A stretch of 64,000 nt of DNA from Oegoconia quadripuncta (lineage: Eukaryota; Arthropoda; Insecta; Lepidoptera; Autostichidae): NCBI GenBank assembly GCA_949316235.1, contig OX438749.1, forward strand, positions 5,536,914-5,600,913, read 5' to 3'. Below the pieces are notes generated by a model. The model was not told where the DNA came from. It worked only from the letters and a program-made list of their open reading frames with translations, and searched no databases. Positions 20,526 to 31,469 of this stretch are shown in pieces; the stretch's first letter is position 1; each line of letters begins with the position of its first letter. Both the position numbers and the translations under genes were made by a program.

Positions 20526-22160
20526 CAATAGAAACCGATCGCAATTCTAGATATTTATTTGTCTATTCATTTCGATTGATTGTGAAACTGTACATTCGAG
20601 ACTCCCAGTTTATACCCAATCAGATAAATATTTCAGTGACTAACAGAATGAATTATTAATTAATGAGTTCCAAAACTGATACCTAACGTGATGCTACGTG
20701 TGCACGAGAGATAATGTACCGAAAAAACAGTAGGCATCGTAAATACATCACATAATCTTTTATTCAAGAACAATTAAATGCTCTGTCTATCATGTCATGA
20801 CGAGTGTCGCAGATTATTTAGAATTGTTTGATCGTACCGCTCTCGACACGAAAGTCTGAAGAGTATTAGGGTTACCATCAGTCTCTGTCAAATATTTATA
20901 ATCACCAACTAACGGGTGCTTAAAATGTAGTTAGTGTAAAAAACTAGGGAGGTACTTATAACCTCAGGAAAATTACTCACGCGGTGATGGAAAGAAAATC
21001 AGACAAGAGAATTAAGCGACTATTGCCTACACCAGTCTAAACACCCAAAATATTGTCGTTTAAAATGTTAGCTGACTGTATTTATTTTTCCATACAAAGA
21101 CTCTACTACTACAACGATATCTATCAATGGCAAAGAAATGGCACGAGACTGCTAAGACGTTGCGTTACAGGTTGCATAGTGATTGTAAGAGCTCAAAAGA
21201 AACTTAACTGCAGGATTGGTTATTTTGACAACCCTAAAAGTGCGGCGCAAACGCATCTTGTTGAAATTGTCAAGTATGTGGTCGAGTAGTGTCGCGTGGG
21301 GCCGGGATTCCTCGAAGTCCGGGACATCGCGTGCGCCGGGAACGGGACATATGTGACAGATACGCACCATTAATCGCACGCAAGCGCAACTGCGTCAACA
21401 TTTGTGATTTAATGAACTACAGAATGATTCAGATGTGTTTTGATTATAATTTAGTATACTTATAGCATTTTACGAGGTGAAGTATAGTTTTGAAAGTAAT
21501 ATAAATTGAAAATTTACTAATTGCTTAAAAGCTAAATATCTTCGTAACGATTAAATAACCTAAAATATAAAAAAAAAATCCTCGAAAGATTAAGATATCG
21601 AAATACCCCAAAAATTGAGTTAAAAGCTGTTAAAAACATAGAAATGTGTCTAAGAACCTGTCCCCTCATTTAGTTTTTAATATAAAAAAAACCCCGCGTT
21701 ACTGAGTTGTACAAAGTGAAATACGTCCGGACAAAGCCTGGACACACACACAATGCCGTCAAACACAACACGCGTCGTTTTTCATCCGGGGTTAAAATAG
21801 TAACAGGGAAAAACGAAGAATATACCGTAACAACTAATTGCAAGTAATATGCAGATAAGTAGGAAGCACATAAAAGTTGTTTGACGCTGGACCGCAACAA
21901 TGTTATTAACATTGTTTCTTGGTGGCAGAACATCATGTTGGATAGGCAACTGAATGATAAACTATGAACTGAAAAAATGAACTAATCGGTTTGGCGCTGG
22001 TGCGCTCCATGATGGCTAACGTAGATGGCTCCATGATGGCTAACGTAACGTAGCTCTATTACTAATCAAACAATTACTAAATATGTGCCCTGCGAGAATC
22101 AATCTCGCGACCTATCTTATGAACTTACGATGTTGGCGTCGCAGGGAAACGCATTAAGCG
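20526..22160. other. No gene; SINE B scrap at ~21893-21932
   Basis: ACCGCAACAATGTTATTAAC then ATTG and TTGGTGGCAG is an inverted SINE B scrap. 22010-22050 has a tandem duplication of CTCCATGATGGCTAACGTA. The rest shows no signal. Confidence 0.4.
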
Positions 22161-22164
22161 TACC

Positions 22165-22265
22165 GCTCGCCTGGGGGACGGCGAGACGGTTATGTGGGAC
22201 TCCCCTCACTATCGGGAGGGATACCCACTAAAACCCCGCGGCGACCTTCTTCGGCAGTAGGGACA
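22165..22265 (-). mobile_element. R1-like LINE 3' UTR fragment
   Basis: On the minus strand: GAAGAAGGTCGCCGCGGGGT then TTTAGTGGGTATCC, a CTCCCGATAGTGAGGGGAG stem and a CTCGCCGTCCCCCAGGCGAG stem, in the order seen downstream of the 16180 stop. Confidence 0.55.
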
Positions 22266-22369
22266 TTATTACTTCCTAGTGAGATACTAGACTATACCAG
22301 ATATAGGTGTTACCACAGACAGAACACATGGACGAAAAACAGGATTTTGATAAGGAGAACGGACGCTTT

Positions 22370-22490
22370 AACGAAGGTCGCAGGAAGTTGCTGGATGTAG
22401 ACCGCTTTCAACCGCTCACATTGACAATCTATGGGGTGGTGTTCATCCGTAGGCGGCCTGTGACTGATATGATGATGATTAAGAAGAGGT
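22370..22490 (+). pseudogene. RTE-like LINE ORF2 C-terminal remnant
   Basis: Encodes GRRKLLDVDRFQPL and ends RRPVTDMMM, with nucleotide end GTGACTGATATGATGATGAT. It corresponds to the last ~35 codons and 3' terminus of the LINE seen at 20355 and 10638. Confidence 0.5.
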
Positions 22491-22764
22491 TGTAGGTACA
22501 GTCGGCGTCATAGTTTGTTTATAAAACGATTTATTGTACAAAAAGTATTAATTTTACATAGATACAGAGTTTGAGTACAACAGCGGACTTATCCCATAGA
22601 AGGATTTCTATCTTTCTTCCAGTCACCCACAAGGTTAGTTACAAAACAGTAGACTGGGCAACTTACTACAAATTACAGCAAATTTAAACAAACATAGTTA
22701 TTCATATAGGGTTGTGATTCAATCTATACCAACCGTAGTTCTCTACTCCTCTTTTCTACACTAT

Positions 22765-22815
22765 TAATCAATCAAATACACTTTATTGCACAAAAAATTA
22801 ACAATAAACTTCATA
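22765..22815 (-). mobile_element. LINE 3' terminus scrap
   Basis: AATCAATCAAATACACTTTA then TTGCACAAAA is the inverse of the AATAAAGTGTATTTG terminus seen at 28642-28771. Confidence 0.4.
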
Positions 22816-22932
22816 AATCACTATCATTTTACAGAACTTCGGATGGTACAACTTGCTACGACTGACCATGTAAAATTGCCCAGTATCTCAGTGTCCAGTT
22901 AACCGAAGAAATACAGGTAGAAAGATACCTTA

Positions 22933-23236
22933 ACCGCCTCCGTGGCTCAATGTAACGATTGGGTTCGATCCCCAGCGGGGTACATGTTTAAGTACTCGGT
23001 TTGGTTAGTGGTAGGGCATTTTAAATGTCCGCGTGGCTAGCTACCACCATCTTATCTAAATCTGCCGCCAAACAGTAATGGTAATAGCATTGTTGTGTTC
23101 CGGTTGTCACAGATAAGATAGCCAGTCCCCCAAATGTGTTGGGGTTTCCGGGTCAGTACGCTTCGACCTTCGACCTCATCTTCACTTAACATCAGGTGTG
23201 ATTGAGGTCAAGTACAAACCCGTCGTGCATAAAAAA
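22933..23236 (+). mobile_element. SINE family B, nearly full length
   Basis: ACCGCCTCCGTGGCTCAATG then box B GGGTTCGATCCC. About 25 bp between boxes A and B are deleted, which would disable Pol III initiation. The body and tail (TGAGGTCAAGTACAAACCCG then TCGTGCATAAAAAAA) are well conserved. Confidence 0.85.
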
Positions 23237-24535
23237 ATAAAGATGTACCTATCATTTATTCTTCTGACAAACGAGCCATCTAGGTGCTTTCTTTATGCTC
23301 TACCCTACAAATACCTTTCGCATGGCTGGTTTTAAATCACATTGATGAGAGGACTTACCTATTCGAATGTTGTGGCGATGCTCATTACCCATTTAGACCT
23401 TCGAAAGGTTGGTATACCACCCTCTTAACATGAAAACCCTGGTAATAGTTATTGCTGACAAATACCTTTCTTATACAGCAAGTCGCGGGATAATGCTATA
23501 ATCTCTCAAGAGTCTAGACATCATTGTTGGCCTCAATTTTAAGTACAGGTAAGTCTATTGTACGTTAATATTAAGACATATAATCATATGTCAAGTCATA
23601 ATAAATATTCATAACCCATAAACGTTCCGTTACCTATTCCTAATTATGCAAAGTACCTGTACTATACAAAGCAATAGGTGATATTATCATATATTATATA
23701 GGTAATTAACAATTCAAAACATTCTTACACTAAAATCTTGTCTAATTTACTATATACTTTTTTGAATTTCCCTGAATTTGAATTCGTGTAATTCCCATTA
23801 ACGGTTACGCCACTCTTAATGACGAACAACTTTCACCAAGGCACCATAGTCTAACTCGATCAAAAAAAAATCGATTACCCATGCAGAGTAAACCATTCTG
23901 GAACTACCTTCACCAGTTACCAGTTAATTGGCATTACAAGAATTCAAATTCTTATATAGTGACATATCAGTTTATGTTCAGACAGACAGTTTATGTCACT
24001 TTAATGTCCTCCTCTCCTAGACCTCTTGAACTAATACAGAAATGTCAAAACTATCAAAAATTTATATGTTTAAAAATATTAGTATAAATTTAAATGTAGG
24101 TATATATTATATGTATTATTTTTTATATATATTATGTATGTATGTTTGTATATATTCAATTAACGTATATATTTATATGAGTAATATTAGTTTACCGCGC
24201 ACGCTACCTACATATCATGTGCGTAATGCTTCCTAACCCAAAGGTTGCATGGAAGATGTCGCTTTTAGTGATAAAGCCGCCAAATACTATCCCCTTTTTT
24301 CCCCATAGTCGCGTATTCCGATTCCCACGGGAAGACACGGGTTTGTTCTATTCTTTTTGCGTGTCTAAACAACACATACTCAATAAACTAAGCATTTTAT
24401 ATAACTCTACCTATTGAAATTGGTATCATCTACTTAAATACGCTACGCTGTGAACCTTTGTGTAGATTTGTTATTAATTGTCATTGTAACAAACATTTTT
24501 ATATCATCTGATATTTTGTTATAGGTAGGTAGGTA
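23237..24535. other. No gene; AT microsatellite and LINE scrap
   Basis: 24095-24175 is a TATATA/TGTATG-rich tract. 24240-24285 (TGGAAGATGTCGCTTTTAGT) matches the GGAAGAGATCGC LINE 3' UTR family. Frames at 23881-24417 have no recognisable domain. Confidence 0.4.
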
Positions 24536-24725
24536 CTTGATGTACCCGGCTTCGCCTCTCGGATTTTTTAAAATATTCCTAGCGCAAAAAGGACCTTATG
24601 TAGCTGTATGTTACTTTTGTTCCTGCAATTTTTTCAAAAGGTCCTTCATAAAATTTCGTCATTTCAATCTTTCAATTTCGACGTGAAGAAAGGATAAACA
24701 AACATACAGACTTTCATATCTATAA
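24536..24725 (-). mobile_element. Degraded Helitron-like element
   Basis: GGCTTCGCC near the left edge and ACAAACATACAGACTTTCAT near the right recall the two ends of the short Helitrons, but the CTAG end is not intact and the core has diverged. Confidence 0.3.
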
Positions 24726-25004
24726 GTGCCATTTTAATTGTATGCATTAGTAATTGGCCTGGAAAGCAATGGAGGCGCTGGAACGGGTTATACAACGTAA
24801 TAACACAGATGGATTGCGTGGACACGGCCGGCAGCGCAGGCGCAGCAGTTCGGTAGGCATCACACGGGATAGGCTACTACAACTCGTCCTTCCAACGAAG
24901 TTATATAAGTAACTAGATTGATATTAAGAAATGTATGTGATAATATTTCACCAATAAATATCATTATCAAAATGAAGTATGCTGACCGGTACGTCATAAA
25001 AATT

Positions 25005-25225
25005 TTATATGAGAGGACGGAAAACGAGCATGCGGGTCATCTGATGGAAAGATGCGTTGCCGGCCTTTGAGGAAGGTGTAGGCTCGTTTCTTGAAGGTTC
25101 CAATGTCGTACTCGTTCGGGAATACGCTGCAGGAAGTCCGTTCCACAGGGTGGTCGTACGTGTACCTAGGAAGTTTCTTGAGAAACGTACAGTGGTAGAC
25201 TTCCACTCATCCAGGTGATGTGGAT
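25005..25225 (-). pseudogene. LINE 3' end with C-terminal ORF remnant (CR1/Jockey type)
   Basis: Second copy of the 2770 element. The minus strand includes [18 protein letters not shown] sequence upstream, then [20 protein letters not shown]. About 50 bp at the ORF/3' UTR junction, present at 2770-2965 (the ATCACCGCCGCCCATAGACA region), are deleted here. Confidence 0.55.
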
Positions 25226-25506
25226 GGAATTTTAATTTTCGGCGAGAAGTGTAATGGTTAAATTATGCAGCAGAAGGAATGCAAACCTACGGTACCTACC
25301 TAATGCTAGTTTATCAATTTCCCCTGCCTGGTTGATCAACCAGACACCCTGTTATGTGTAGTAAAGTTGTCAGCAAAGCATACCGTTTAGCTATAGACGT
25401 AATACCGAGTTAAGGCCTGAAAGTGACGTATGATGTTATGCTATTGATGGTAGACTTGGGGGAGTAGTTGCAAAAGTGCATCAGTAATAAAAAAAAAATA
25501 AAAAAA

Positions 25507-26093
25507 CTAATTAATATTATAAATGGGAAAGTTTGGATGATTGTTTGTTTGTTGCTCAATCACGGGGAAACGGCTCAACGGATTTGGCTGAAATTTGGTA
25601 TATGTATAGATAGAACATAACGTAGATTAAAACATAGTATTTTTTATCCCGATAATGTGAGTAGTTCCCGCGGGATAAACTTTCCGCGATAAAGTTCTCC
25701 AACGCAGGCTAAACAGGCCGGGCATGGACCTCCATGGCCGTTATTGCCGATTTAGGCGGAGAATATAATAAAGGAAAAATTACAATGTACTTACCAAATG
25801 GGCTTCAAAATTCAAGTGACAATAAGTGTCACTCACTGCTGCGTCGAATTGTAGTGCGTGATGTATTTTATGAGTTAATGTGTGGTAATAAGTATGAGCA
25901 GCAAATAATGACGATAAATATTAATAAATTAGTATTTTAAGATAAAATTACGCGTTCGCGCCAAGAGCGGAAAATATGAAGAAAAAAATAAAAGGCAAAG
26001 GAAGGAAATTTATTCTTCCCTCTTTACAAGCATTCACAACAATTGTGCTAAGTATTGGCGCGTCTACAGGCGAAGCCGCGGGCGGAAAGCTAG
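25507..26093 (+). mobile_element. Helitron-like element with ~370 bp of extra internal sequence
   Basis: The 5' part (TAATATTATAAATGGGAAAG, GGGGAAACGGCTCAACGGAT) and the 3' terminus (GGCGAAGCCGCGGGCGGAAA then GCTAG, ending 26093) match the ends of the ~215-240 bp relatives. ~25695-26055 is not found in them. This insert contains a short frame starting at 25734 (68 codons, no recognised domain), then a lysine-rich start at 25976. Acquired flanking or gene sequence is possible, but a later insertion cannot be excluded. Confidence 0.5.
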
Positions 26094-26479
26094 TCTATAA
26101 TAAAAATATCTTAACGAAAATACCTTTGAGAACTAGATTATTAATATTCATGATGTCAACTAATCTCGTAGATATTACATTAGCAAATCAATACGTCGGC
26201 AAAGTTCAATCAAGCGACTCGACGTCCAATCAGACAGGCAACAGACGTTCGTCTTTGCTGTGTACTATAGATACCCCAGTATTACCAGTCTAGGCGCTTC
26301 ACTTACAATGACACAAGACGTGGCACGTGTCACATCGATTTTATCTATCGCGTTGTTTTATATGTTCGATCTTGTGCGATCACACATAGCCCCTATTGCA
26401 TTGATTTTTTTTTCATATCATACATCAAGGTAGGATTTGCCCTATTTGCAGGCGGGTTGCATGGTTTTAAGTGGGACAA

Positions 26480-26642
26480 TGGTGTCGATTCGGATGTACA
26501 CCAACTAAATTAAACTAAACTAAACTAAAAGGTTAGTTTTGGAGTAGTGCCGTCGCATCGTACTGTTCCAGGGAGAAAGACAGTACTACTTTAAAACTGG
26601 TTTTAGTTTAGTTTAGTTGGTGCTACATCCGAATCGACACCA
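26480..26642. mobile_element. MITE, TGGTGTCG family
   Basis: TIR TGGTGTCGATTCGGATGTAC then ACCAACTAAA, with the inverse at the right end. Inside is GGAGTAGTGCCGTCGCATCG then TACTGTTCCAGGGAG. The second copy, 45874-46028, has its interior in the opposite orientation. Runs of AACTA form the inner part of the arms. TSD unclear. Confidence 0.75.
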
Positions 26643-27253
26643 ATATGTATGTTTGGACTTTCCATTCGACCACGAGATAATGTAGTGGGTTGAGTCAAAT
26701 ACTTTTTTGATACATCAATCCGTTTACGAAATATTATGCTTTGAAGTGGTCTTTTTTGTTTCAGTTATATGTCACCAAATATTTTTGTAAATTTGAAATG
26801 TATTCTCGACGCTATTGATAGGAAAATTATCAAAGCTAAATAGTCTCTATTATTTACATGTAATAGTAAACGTAGTTGGGGTTAAGGTTCATAATGACTC
26901 GTTACAAAAAGATGCCCCACTGCTGGGCAAAGGTCTCCCTCCTCTCTCAGCACGTGTCTCTATATGCAAAAATAATTTTGTATTTAAAAATATGTAAAAT
27001 TGGCAAAACAACCAGCTGTAGTAAGGATCCATATATCTTCGGAATGTGTCATCATATCTTAACTAAATTAAGCACTTTGGTGGTAAACCGTAAAAAAACA
27101 ATCATCAAAATATGTTAATGGACGAAAATTTGGGTAAAGAAAGGGTAAGGCAGAAAAAGAAACATACAAACGAACATAGTACCTCCTTATTTTTGTGCAA
27201 TCGGTTAAAAAGCAAACAATTGCCGTGACACAGCGCACAGCCATAATAAAATA
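26643..27253. other. No gene; SINE-tail scrap at 26898-26945
   Basis: GATGCCCCACTGCTGGGCAA then AGGTCTCCC is a common inverted lepidopteran SINE tail. The short frames 26815-27118 are noise around it. Confidence 0.4.
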
Positions 27254-27373
27254 TTAGGTCCTTACCTATGAAATTGGCGTTTTGTATGAAGAATTCATTA
27301 AGACTGTTTTCTCCATACAAACATTTTTAATTTTTTTATTTGGGAACGGCAAATCCAAATTTAGCTAAACTTT
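27254..27373 (+). mobile_element. Mariner-like MITE, left part
   Basis: Starts after TA with TTAGGTCCTTACCTATGAAA and runs to TTAGCTAAACTTT, matching the first ~115 bp of the intact copy at 39298-39654. It stops exactly where the piece at 30248-30611 begins (shared AAACTTT), so the two look like halves of one element. Confidence 0.7.
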
Positions 27374-27500
27374 ATTTATTTATTTAACACTTTATTGTAT
27401 TTAAGCATACACGTCAAACAAAACAAAAAAACAGGAGAATATTAAAATATACAAAAGGCGAGCTTATCTCTATAAGAGATCTCTTCCAGCAAACCTCAGT
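27374..27500 (-). mobile_element. LINE 3' UTR (GGAAGAGATC family)
   Basis: Minus strand: GCTGGAAGAGATCTCTTATA, then an ATACAATAAAGTGTTAAATA and AATAAATAA tail. The tail lies directly against the AAACTTT breakpoint of the split MITE, suggesting LINE-mediated insertion. Confidence 0.55.
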
Positions 27501-27514
27501 AAGGAGACAAATAG

Positions 27515-28142
27515 ATCCCACCAAAAACATTCTGTAAAAAACTAGCCAAGTCTCGATGGAGCTGCTTGATTATCTCTAAAAAGTAATGAAATCTATACAA
27601 AGTCGTGCCAAGTGTAAGGTTCCTTACTGCGATTTCTTTATTATTATAGTTAATGTTGTGTGACTTGGCCGTTGAAGGGTACACAGGGGTACAAAACCAG
27701 GTGCTCCATGACACCATTGCACCAATCTGTCGCCAGAACCGCTATTAATGTTATTAATTATGTTATTAAGAATGTTCAACGGCAAACTATTAGCGAATAA
27801 TCTGTGTGGCGTTTACATAACGTTCTTTATACGTTAGTGGCTTTATCAAGCCTACAATTGACTGGTTATTGAATCAACGTTTTCCAAGTGGCAATTTTCC
27901 ATCGTCAATGCGTAGCGGTTCTGGCGACAGATTGGTGCAATGGTGTCATGGAGCACCTGGTTTTGTACCCCTATGTACCCTTCAACGGCCAAGTCACACA
28001 ACATTAACTATAATAATAAAGAAATCGCAGTAAGGAACCTTACACTTGGCACGACTTTGTATAGATTTCATTACTTTTTAGAGATAATCAAGCAGCTCCA
28101 TCGAGACTTGGCTAGTTTTTTACAGAATGTTTTTGGTGGGAT
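27515..28142. repeat. Large inverted repeat, 230-bp arms, 168-bp spacer
   Basis: 27515-27744 and 27913-28142 are inverse copies with only about one difference noticed (CACAGGGG versus CATAGGGG). Each arm can encode the same ~70-codon frame starting MVSWSTWFCTP (minus strand on the left, plus on the right). No protein family is recognised. Such high arm identity points to recent origin or gene conversion. No TSD is seen. It could be a foldback transposon or a head-to-head duplication; a transcript through it would form a long hairpin. Confidence 0.85.
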
Positions 28143-28155
28143 TTCACTTCTTTTT

Positions 28156-28222
28156 GTAGAAACGTGGGCATATTATAAGTATATTTGTGGAAACGTGGGT
28201 GTATATGCCCACGTTTCTACAA
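28156..28222. repeat. Short hairpin next to the foldback
   Basis: TTGTAGAAACGTGGGCATAT at ~28156 recurs exactly inverted near 28203-28222, with a related AAACGTGGGTGTAT copy between them. It may be a small MITE or remnant of the same rearrangement. Confidence 0.6.
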
Positions 28223-28249
28223 ATATACTTGATTCTGAAAGTTGAGTCA

Positions 28250-28362
28250 GTTCTACCATACACCAAGAAAGATATTGAATGGAAGAGACAAGACCCGTCT
28301 TTGGGCATACCAACTACTTGGTAGCCACTTAGTTCATCGTCGTCTTTTAATATTATCGACAT
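28250..28362 (-). pseudogene. OTU-type cysteine protease fragment
   Basis: The minus strand from 28362 reads GYQVVGMPKDGSCLFHSISF, then LVYGRTDSTFRI. D-G-S-C-L-F-H-S-I-S matches the catalytic Asp/Cys loop of OTU (ovarian tumour) proteases (D-G-N/S-C-L/F-F/Y-R/H-A/S-x-S). The catalytic His segment is absent, because the frame runs into the hairpin at 28222. OTU domains are known in some TE proteins, including animal Helitrons, and in host deubiquitinases; which applies here cannot be told. About 35 codons remain. Confidence 0.5.
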
Positions 28363-28641
28363 TTTTTACGATAATTATTATCTTGCGAAATCAAACACAA
28401 TTAAACTCAACGACCTTTAGTATATGGACAACAAATCAGAAATACCGATAATATTTAGACTAAAACCTACTTATATCTTTAAGACTTCTTTTGTCTTAAT
28501 AAAAAAAACTTAAAGAAAATATTACTCTGCCTACTCAATCTATACAAACTATAAGCAAAACGTTAACTCTTAATTATTAGACAAGTGTCAATATAATGTT
28601 CTATAGAGTTATACTCCTACACCCAAAGGTTAGGTTAGGTT

Positions 28642-28771
28642 AGGTTTGCCTGGAAGAGATCGCTTTTAGTGATAAGGCCGCCTAATTGTACTCTTGTCAG
28701 TATTGTGTTTTGTAAAATGTGTGTCCTCCTTTTGTACAATAAAGTGTATTTGTATTGTATTGTATTGTAAT
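28642..28771 (+). mobile_element. LINE 3' UTR (GGAAGAGATC family)
   Basis: GTTTGCCTGGAAGAGATCGC, TTTTAGTGATAAGGCCGCCT, GCAATAAAGT-like ACAATAAAGTGTATTTGTA and a (TATTG)n end. A (TTAGG)-like TTAGGTTAGG run of three units precedes it at ~28630-28643; it is too short to be telomeric. Confidence 0.65.
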
Positions 28772-29589
28772 ATAATTAATTACCAATGAACTTTCTACCA
28801 AAGGTACTACCTACCTATTACTGAAATACAGCTAAATTAATGATATTTTTAAACGAAACGAAGTAATATCTAACTAAATAAACTAAACTAGAATACTAGA
28901 AAAGTACTTATAAACACGAACGCGATTCGAAGTACTGCCTAACTGTAAATTAAACCTAGAAAACTAAAAGTAGGTACTAAATAATTAACAATTAAATAAA
29001 GTATTCAATTGAAACTTCTTTTAATTCTGATAATTAAGTAATAATCAGTAATCCGTCACTAACCATATAATTCCTAACCTGTTTAAATCTTTGAATTAAT
29101 ATAATAACAACCTGCCAATTAACCTTAGCAAACCTCACGAAATAATCAGCGAAATCAACGAAATGCAAATAATCCCTCCTAATCCCTAGCAAACATTTTC
29201 AAGCGCAATAGAAGAATGTCGTAAACGACTGTAACGCGGCCGGTTGCCACTTTGTCATATAAGGTTATCGGAAAAACAAAACGTAAGCGCGTTTTAAAAT
29301 ACAGTCAACGCCATCTAGCGACGCGTGCGGGTATCACCGCCACTCTTAGCCAATGCATTATATTTTGACCAAATTTTCGTTTGTTTATTTAATTTGTGTA
29401 ATGTTCGAGTAGAATAAAATTAATCGTTTGACTATTTCTTCTTGTAAACTTGTAATAAGTATAAGTAAGTATAAGTATAAAAGCCAGTCTAGTCTTATCC
29501 AGAGTTTTCCTTTAATTTTATTTATATTCGTATTAAAAGCAGAAGGGGAAGCATGCGCCCAGCAGTGGGATGCTATAGGCTAGATTAAA
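28772..29589. other. No gene; SINE-tail scrap at ~29550
   Basis: AT-rich. 29545-29580 (GCGCCCAGCAGTGGGATGCT) is a SINE-tail scrap. (AAGTAT)n-like repeats lie at 29455-29478. Confidence 0.4.
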
Positions 29590-30247
29590 TTAGAAGATGT
29601 GTCCCACTACGCTGGATTTTTGCAATGACAGTCGATTTTTCTATGTACCAATAGTAGAAGGGGGCATTACCATATCTCTAATACAGCTGAGACCAGCTGA
29701 GGGTTCTTCATCAGATACTTCAGACCTTCGAGTTTTGACATCAAATGAAGCGGCCCACCAAGTTGAATATTTTTTGTAAAGGCGGTATATGTCGATCTCT
29801 AATAGTTTGGTTGGGCTCTTGTGTTTCCTAATCAGGGTCACCAGGTACTCCAGATCTTCGATTATCCTAGTTTTTATAGTTTTCCCTTTATGTGGCCATT
29901 GAACCATAACTCTGTACCAAATTTCAGCTCTCTGAGTTTATGGGAAGTACTAGTTCTATTTTGATGATCATGAGTGAGTGAGTGAGTGAGTGAGTGTCAT
30001 AAATGCGAAACTTTGCTTTCGCTTAACTTCGGAACTAAATGACCTACAGACTTGAAATTTTGGATTTTAAGTATGTGATTATAGCTTACTGGATGACGAA
30101 AATTTCTGCGTTCTAGTCTTATCCAGAGGTTCTAAAATAGGGGCCTGAAAATGCGGCGAAATGGTTCCAGTAAAGGATGGTACGGCAGTGTTTGCTTCGC
30201 GCTCGACTTGGCGGGGGCACTGCCGTGCCCCCAGATGAGGTAACGTA
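29590..30247. repeat. Unclassified TE-like block with GAGT repeat and terminal hairpin
   Basis: Contains a GAGT tetranucleotide array (about 29968-29997), then AATGCGAAACTTTGCTTTCG and TTCGGAACTAAATGACCTAC, and ends in a perfect hairpin GGGGGCAC/GTGCCCCC (~30214-30234). The style suggests a nonautonomous transposon, but no second copy is in the window to define its ends. The minus-strand frame 29641-29907 has no recognised domain. Confidence 0.4.
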
Positions 30248-30611
30248 AAACTTTGTGTGTATAATATATATATCGGATAAGTTAAGTATAGGCAGCGTTA
30301 ATTTTTTGAAGTAACCTCTTTATAAAACTTACAGCGAATCTAAGAAATGATTATGGGAAGCACATGAAAAGAGCTCTGTTCAACATTTTTTTATTATGTG
30401 ATTTAGCCCAGAAATTAAAAAATATTTCATGTGAAACCTTGAAATAATATTCCATTTTCCAAATAAAAAACAAATTTGGATATATATATATAGCTTTGAA
30501 AATCGCAGGAATTGGTAATGTAATGGTAATTTTTTTTTTTTTAAGTTTTTTTTTCTTCGTTAATATGATTAACGAAGAAAAACAACTCCAATTTCATCGG
30601 TTAAGACCCAA
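30248..30611 (+). mobile_element. Mariner-like MITE, right part
   Basis: AAACTTTGTGTGTATAAT, GTATAGGCAGCGTTAATTTT, ATGGGAAGCACATGAAAAGA, ATTTAGCCCAGAAATTAAAA and the right TIR ending AAGACCCAA next to TA. It matches the intact copy from its ~115th base onward and complements 27254-27373. Confidence 0.7.
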
Positions 30612-31164
30612 TAGCTTCATCCGTGAGACCATATTCAAGAAGCATTCCGGCGTATCGTTGCGCCTCTATATCTTGGCCCTGGACAATTTTAGAAACTTGA
30701 ACTTATCGTTATCAAATAAGCTATATGTTATAGAGATCCTAGTATTTTAAGCGTATATCTCTATTATTTTCGAAAGCACAGATGCTAGAATGTCATTACC
30801 CCGTCTCTTTTCATTTACCGCTTCAAAGCATCTTTTAATTGCATCTTACTATTTAGGTACCTGTACCTCCAATTGCGGTTTATGAGATGCCTGTACATGC
30901 AGTGTCCACTGACCATTGTATTTGGTGAAGCGACGAGTAGCTATTTACGATTTGCTTGAGACGTTTGAATAGCGGCTCGTAACCATTACAGGAATTCTTC
31001 GACGGACATGGCTCTTGCGTTCTTGCATCGGCTTACTTGACATCGACTGACACGATGATGTATTAGCATAATTGAACTAAATGTTTTTAAGTTTAATCTT
31101 TTAGACATCTACTATGTGTATGTAGGTAATGTCTACTTCAATAACATTGTCTGTCGATGATAGA
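30612..31164. other. No recognised feature
   Basis: Spacer between two oppositely oriented mariner-like MITEs. No ORF or repeat is supported. Confidence 0.4.
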
Positions 31165-31285
31165 TTTGCCTGGAAGAGATCGCTGTTAGCGATAAGGCCG
31201 CCTAATTTATAGTTTCTATAAGATATTTAAATGTACCTTCCTTATTTAAACAATGAAGCGTATTTGATTTGATTTTATTTGATTG
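31165..31285 (+). mobile_element. LINE 3' UTR (GGAAGAGATC family)
   Basis: TTTGCCTGGAAGAGATCGCT, GTTAGCGATAAGGCCGCCTA, ACCTTCCTTATTTAAACAAT and a TTTGATTTGATTTTATTTGA tail. It is closest to the inverted copy at 48840-48963 (same ATTTAAATGTACCTTCC stretch). Confidence 0.65.
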
Positions 31286-31469
31286 TCGTGTACATCCTTT
31301 TGCCACAGGGTAGGCAGATTGATCAAATTTGCAATTACAAGGTAACTTCAGCAACTGTTTACAATATTTCTGTTGACATCATCATATGAATCACCTTTCT
31401 TGACAATGTATTTCGAGAAAACTTACAACCACTGCAAAAATCTGAACTAAGTATCCTGGTAGTAATATA

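Noticed and set aside
28630..28645. Telomeric TTAGG repeat
   Set aside because: Only about three imperfect units next to a LINE 3' UTR.
29641..29907. 88-codon minus frame as a gene
   Set aside because: Amino-acid mix is plausible, but it sits in a TE-like block next to a GAGT array and matches no family I recognise.
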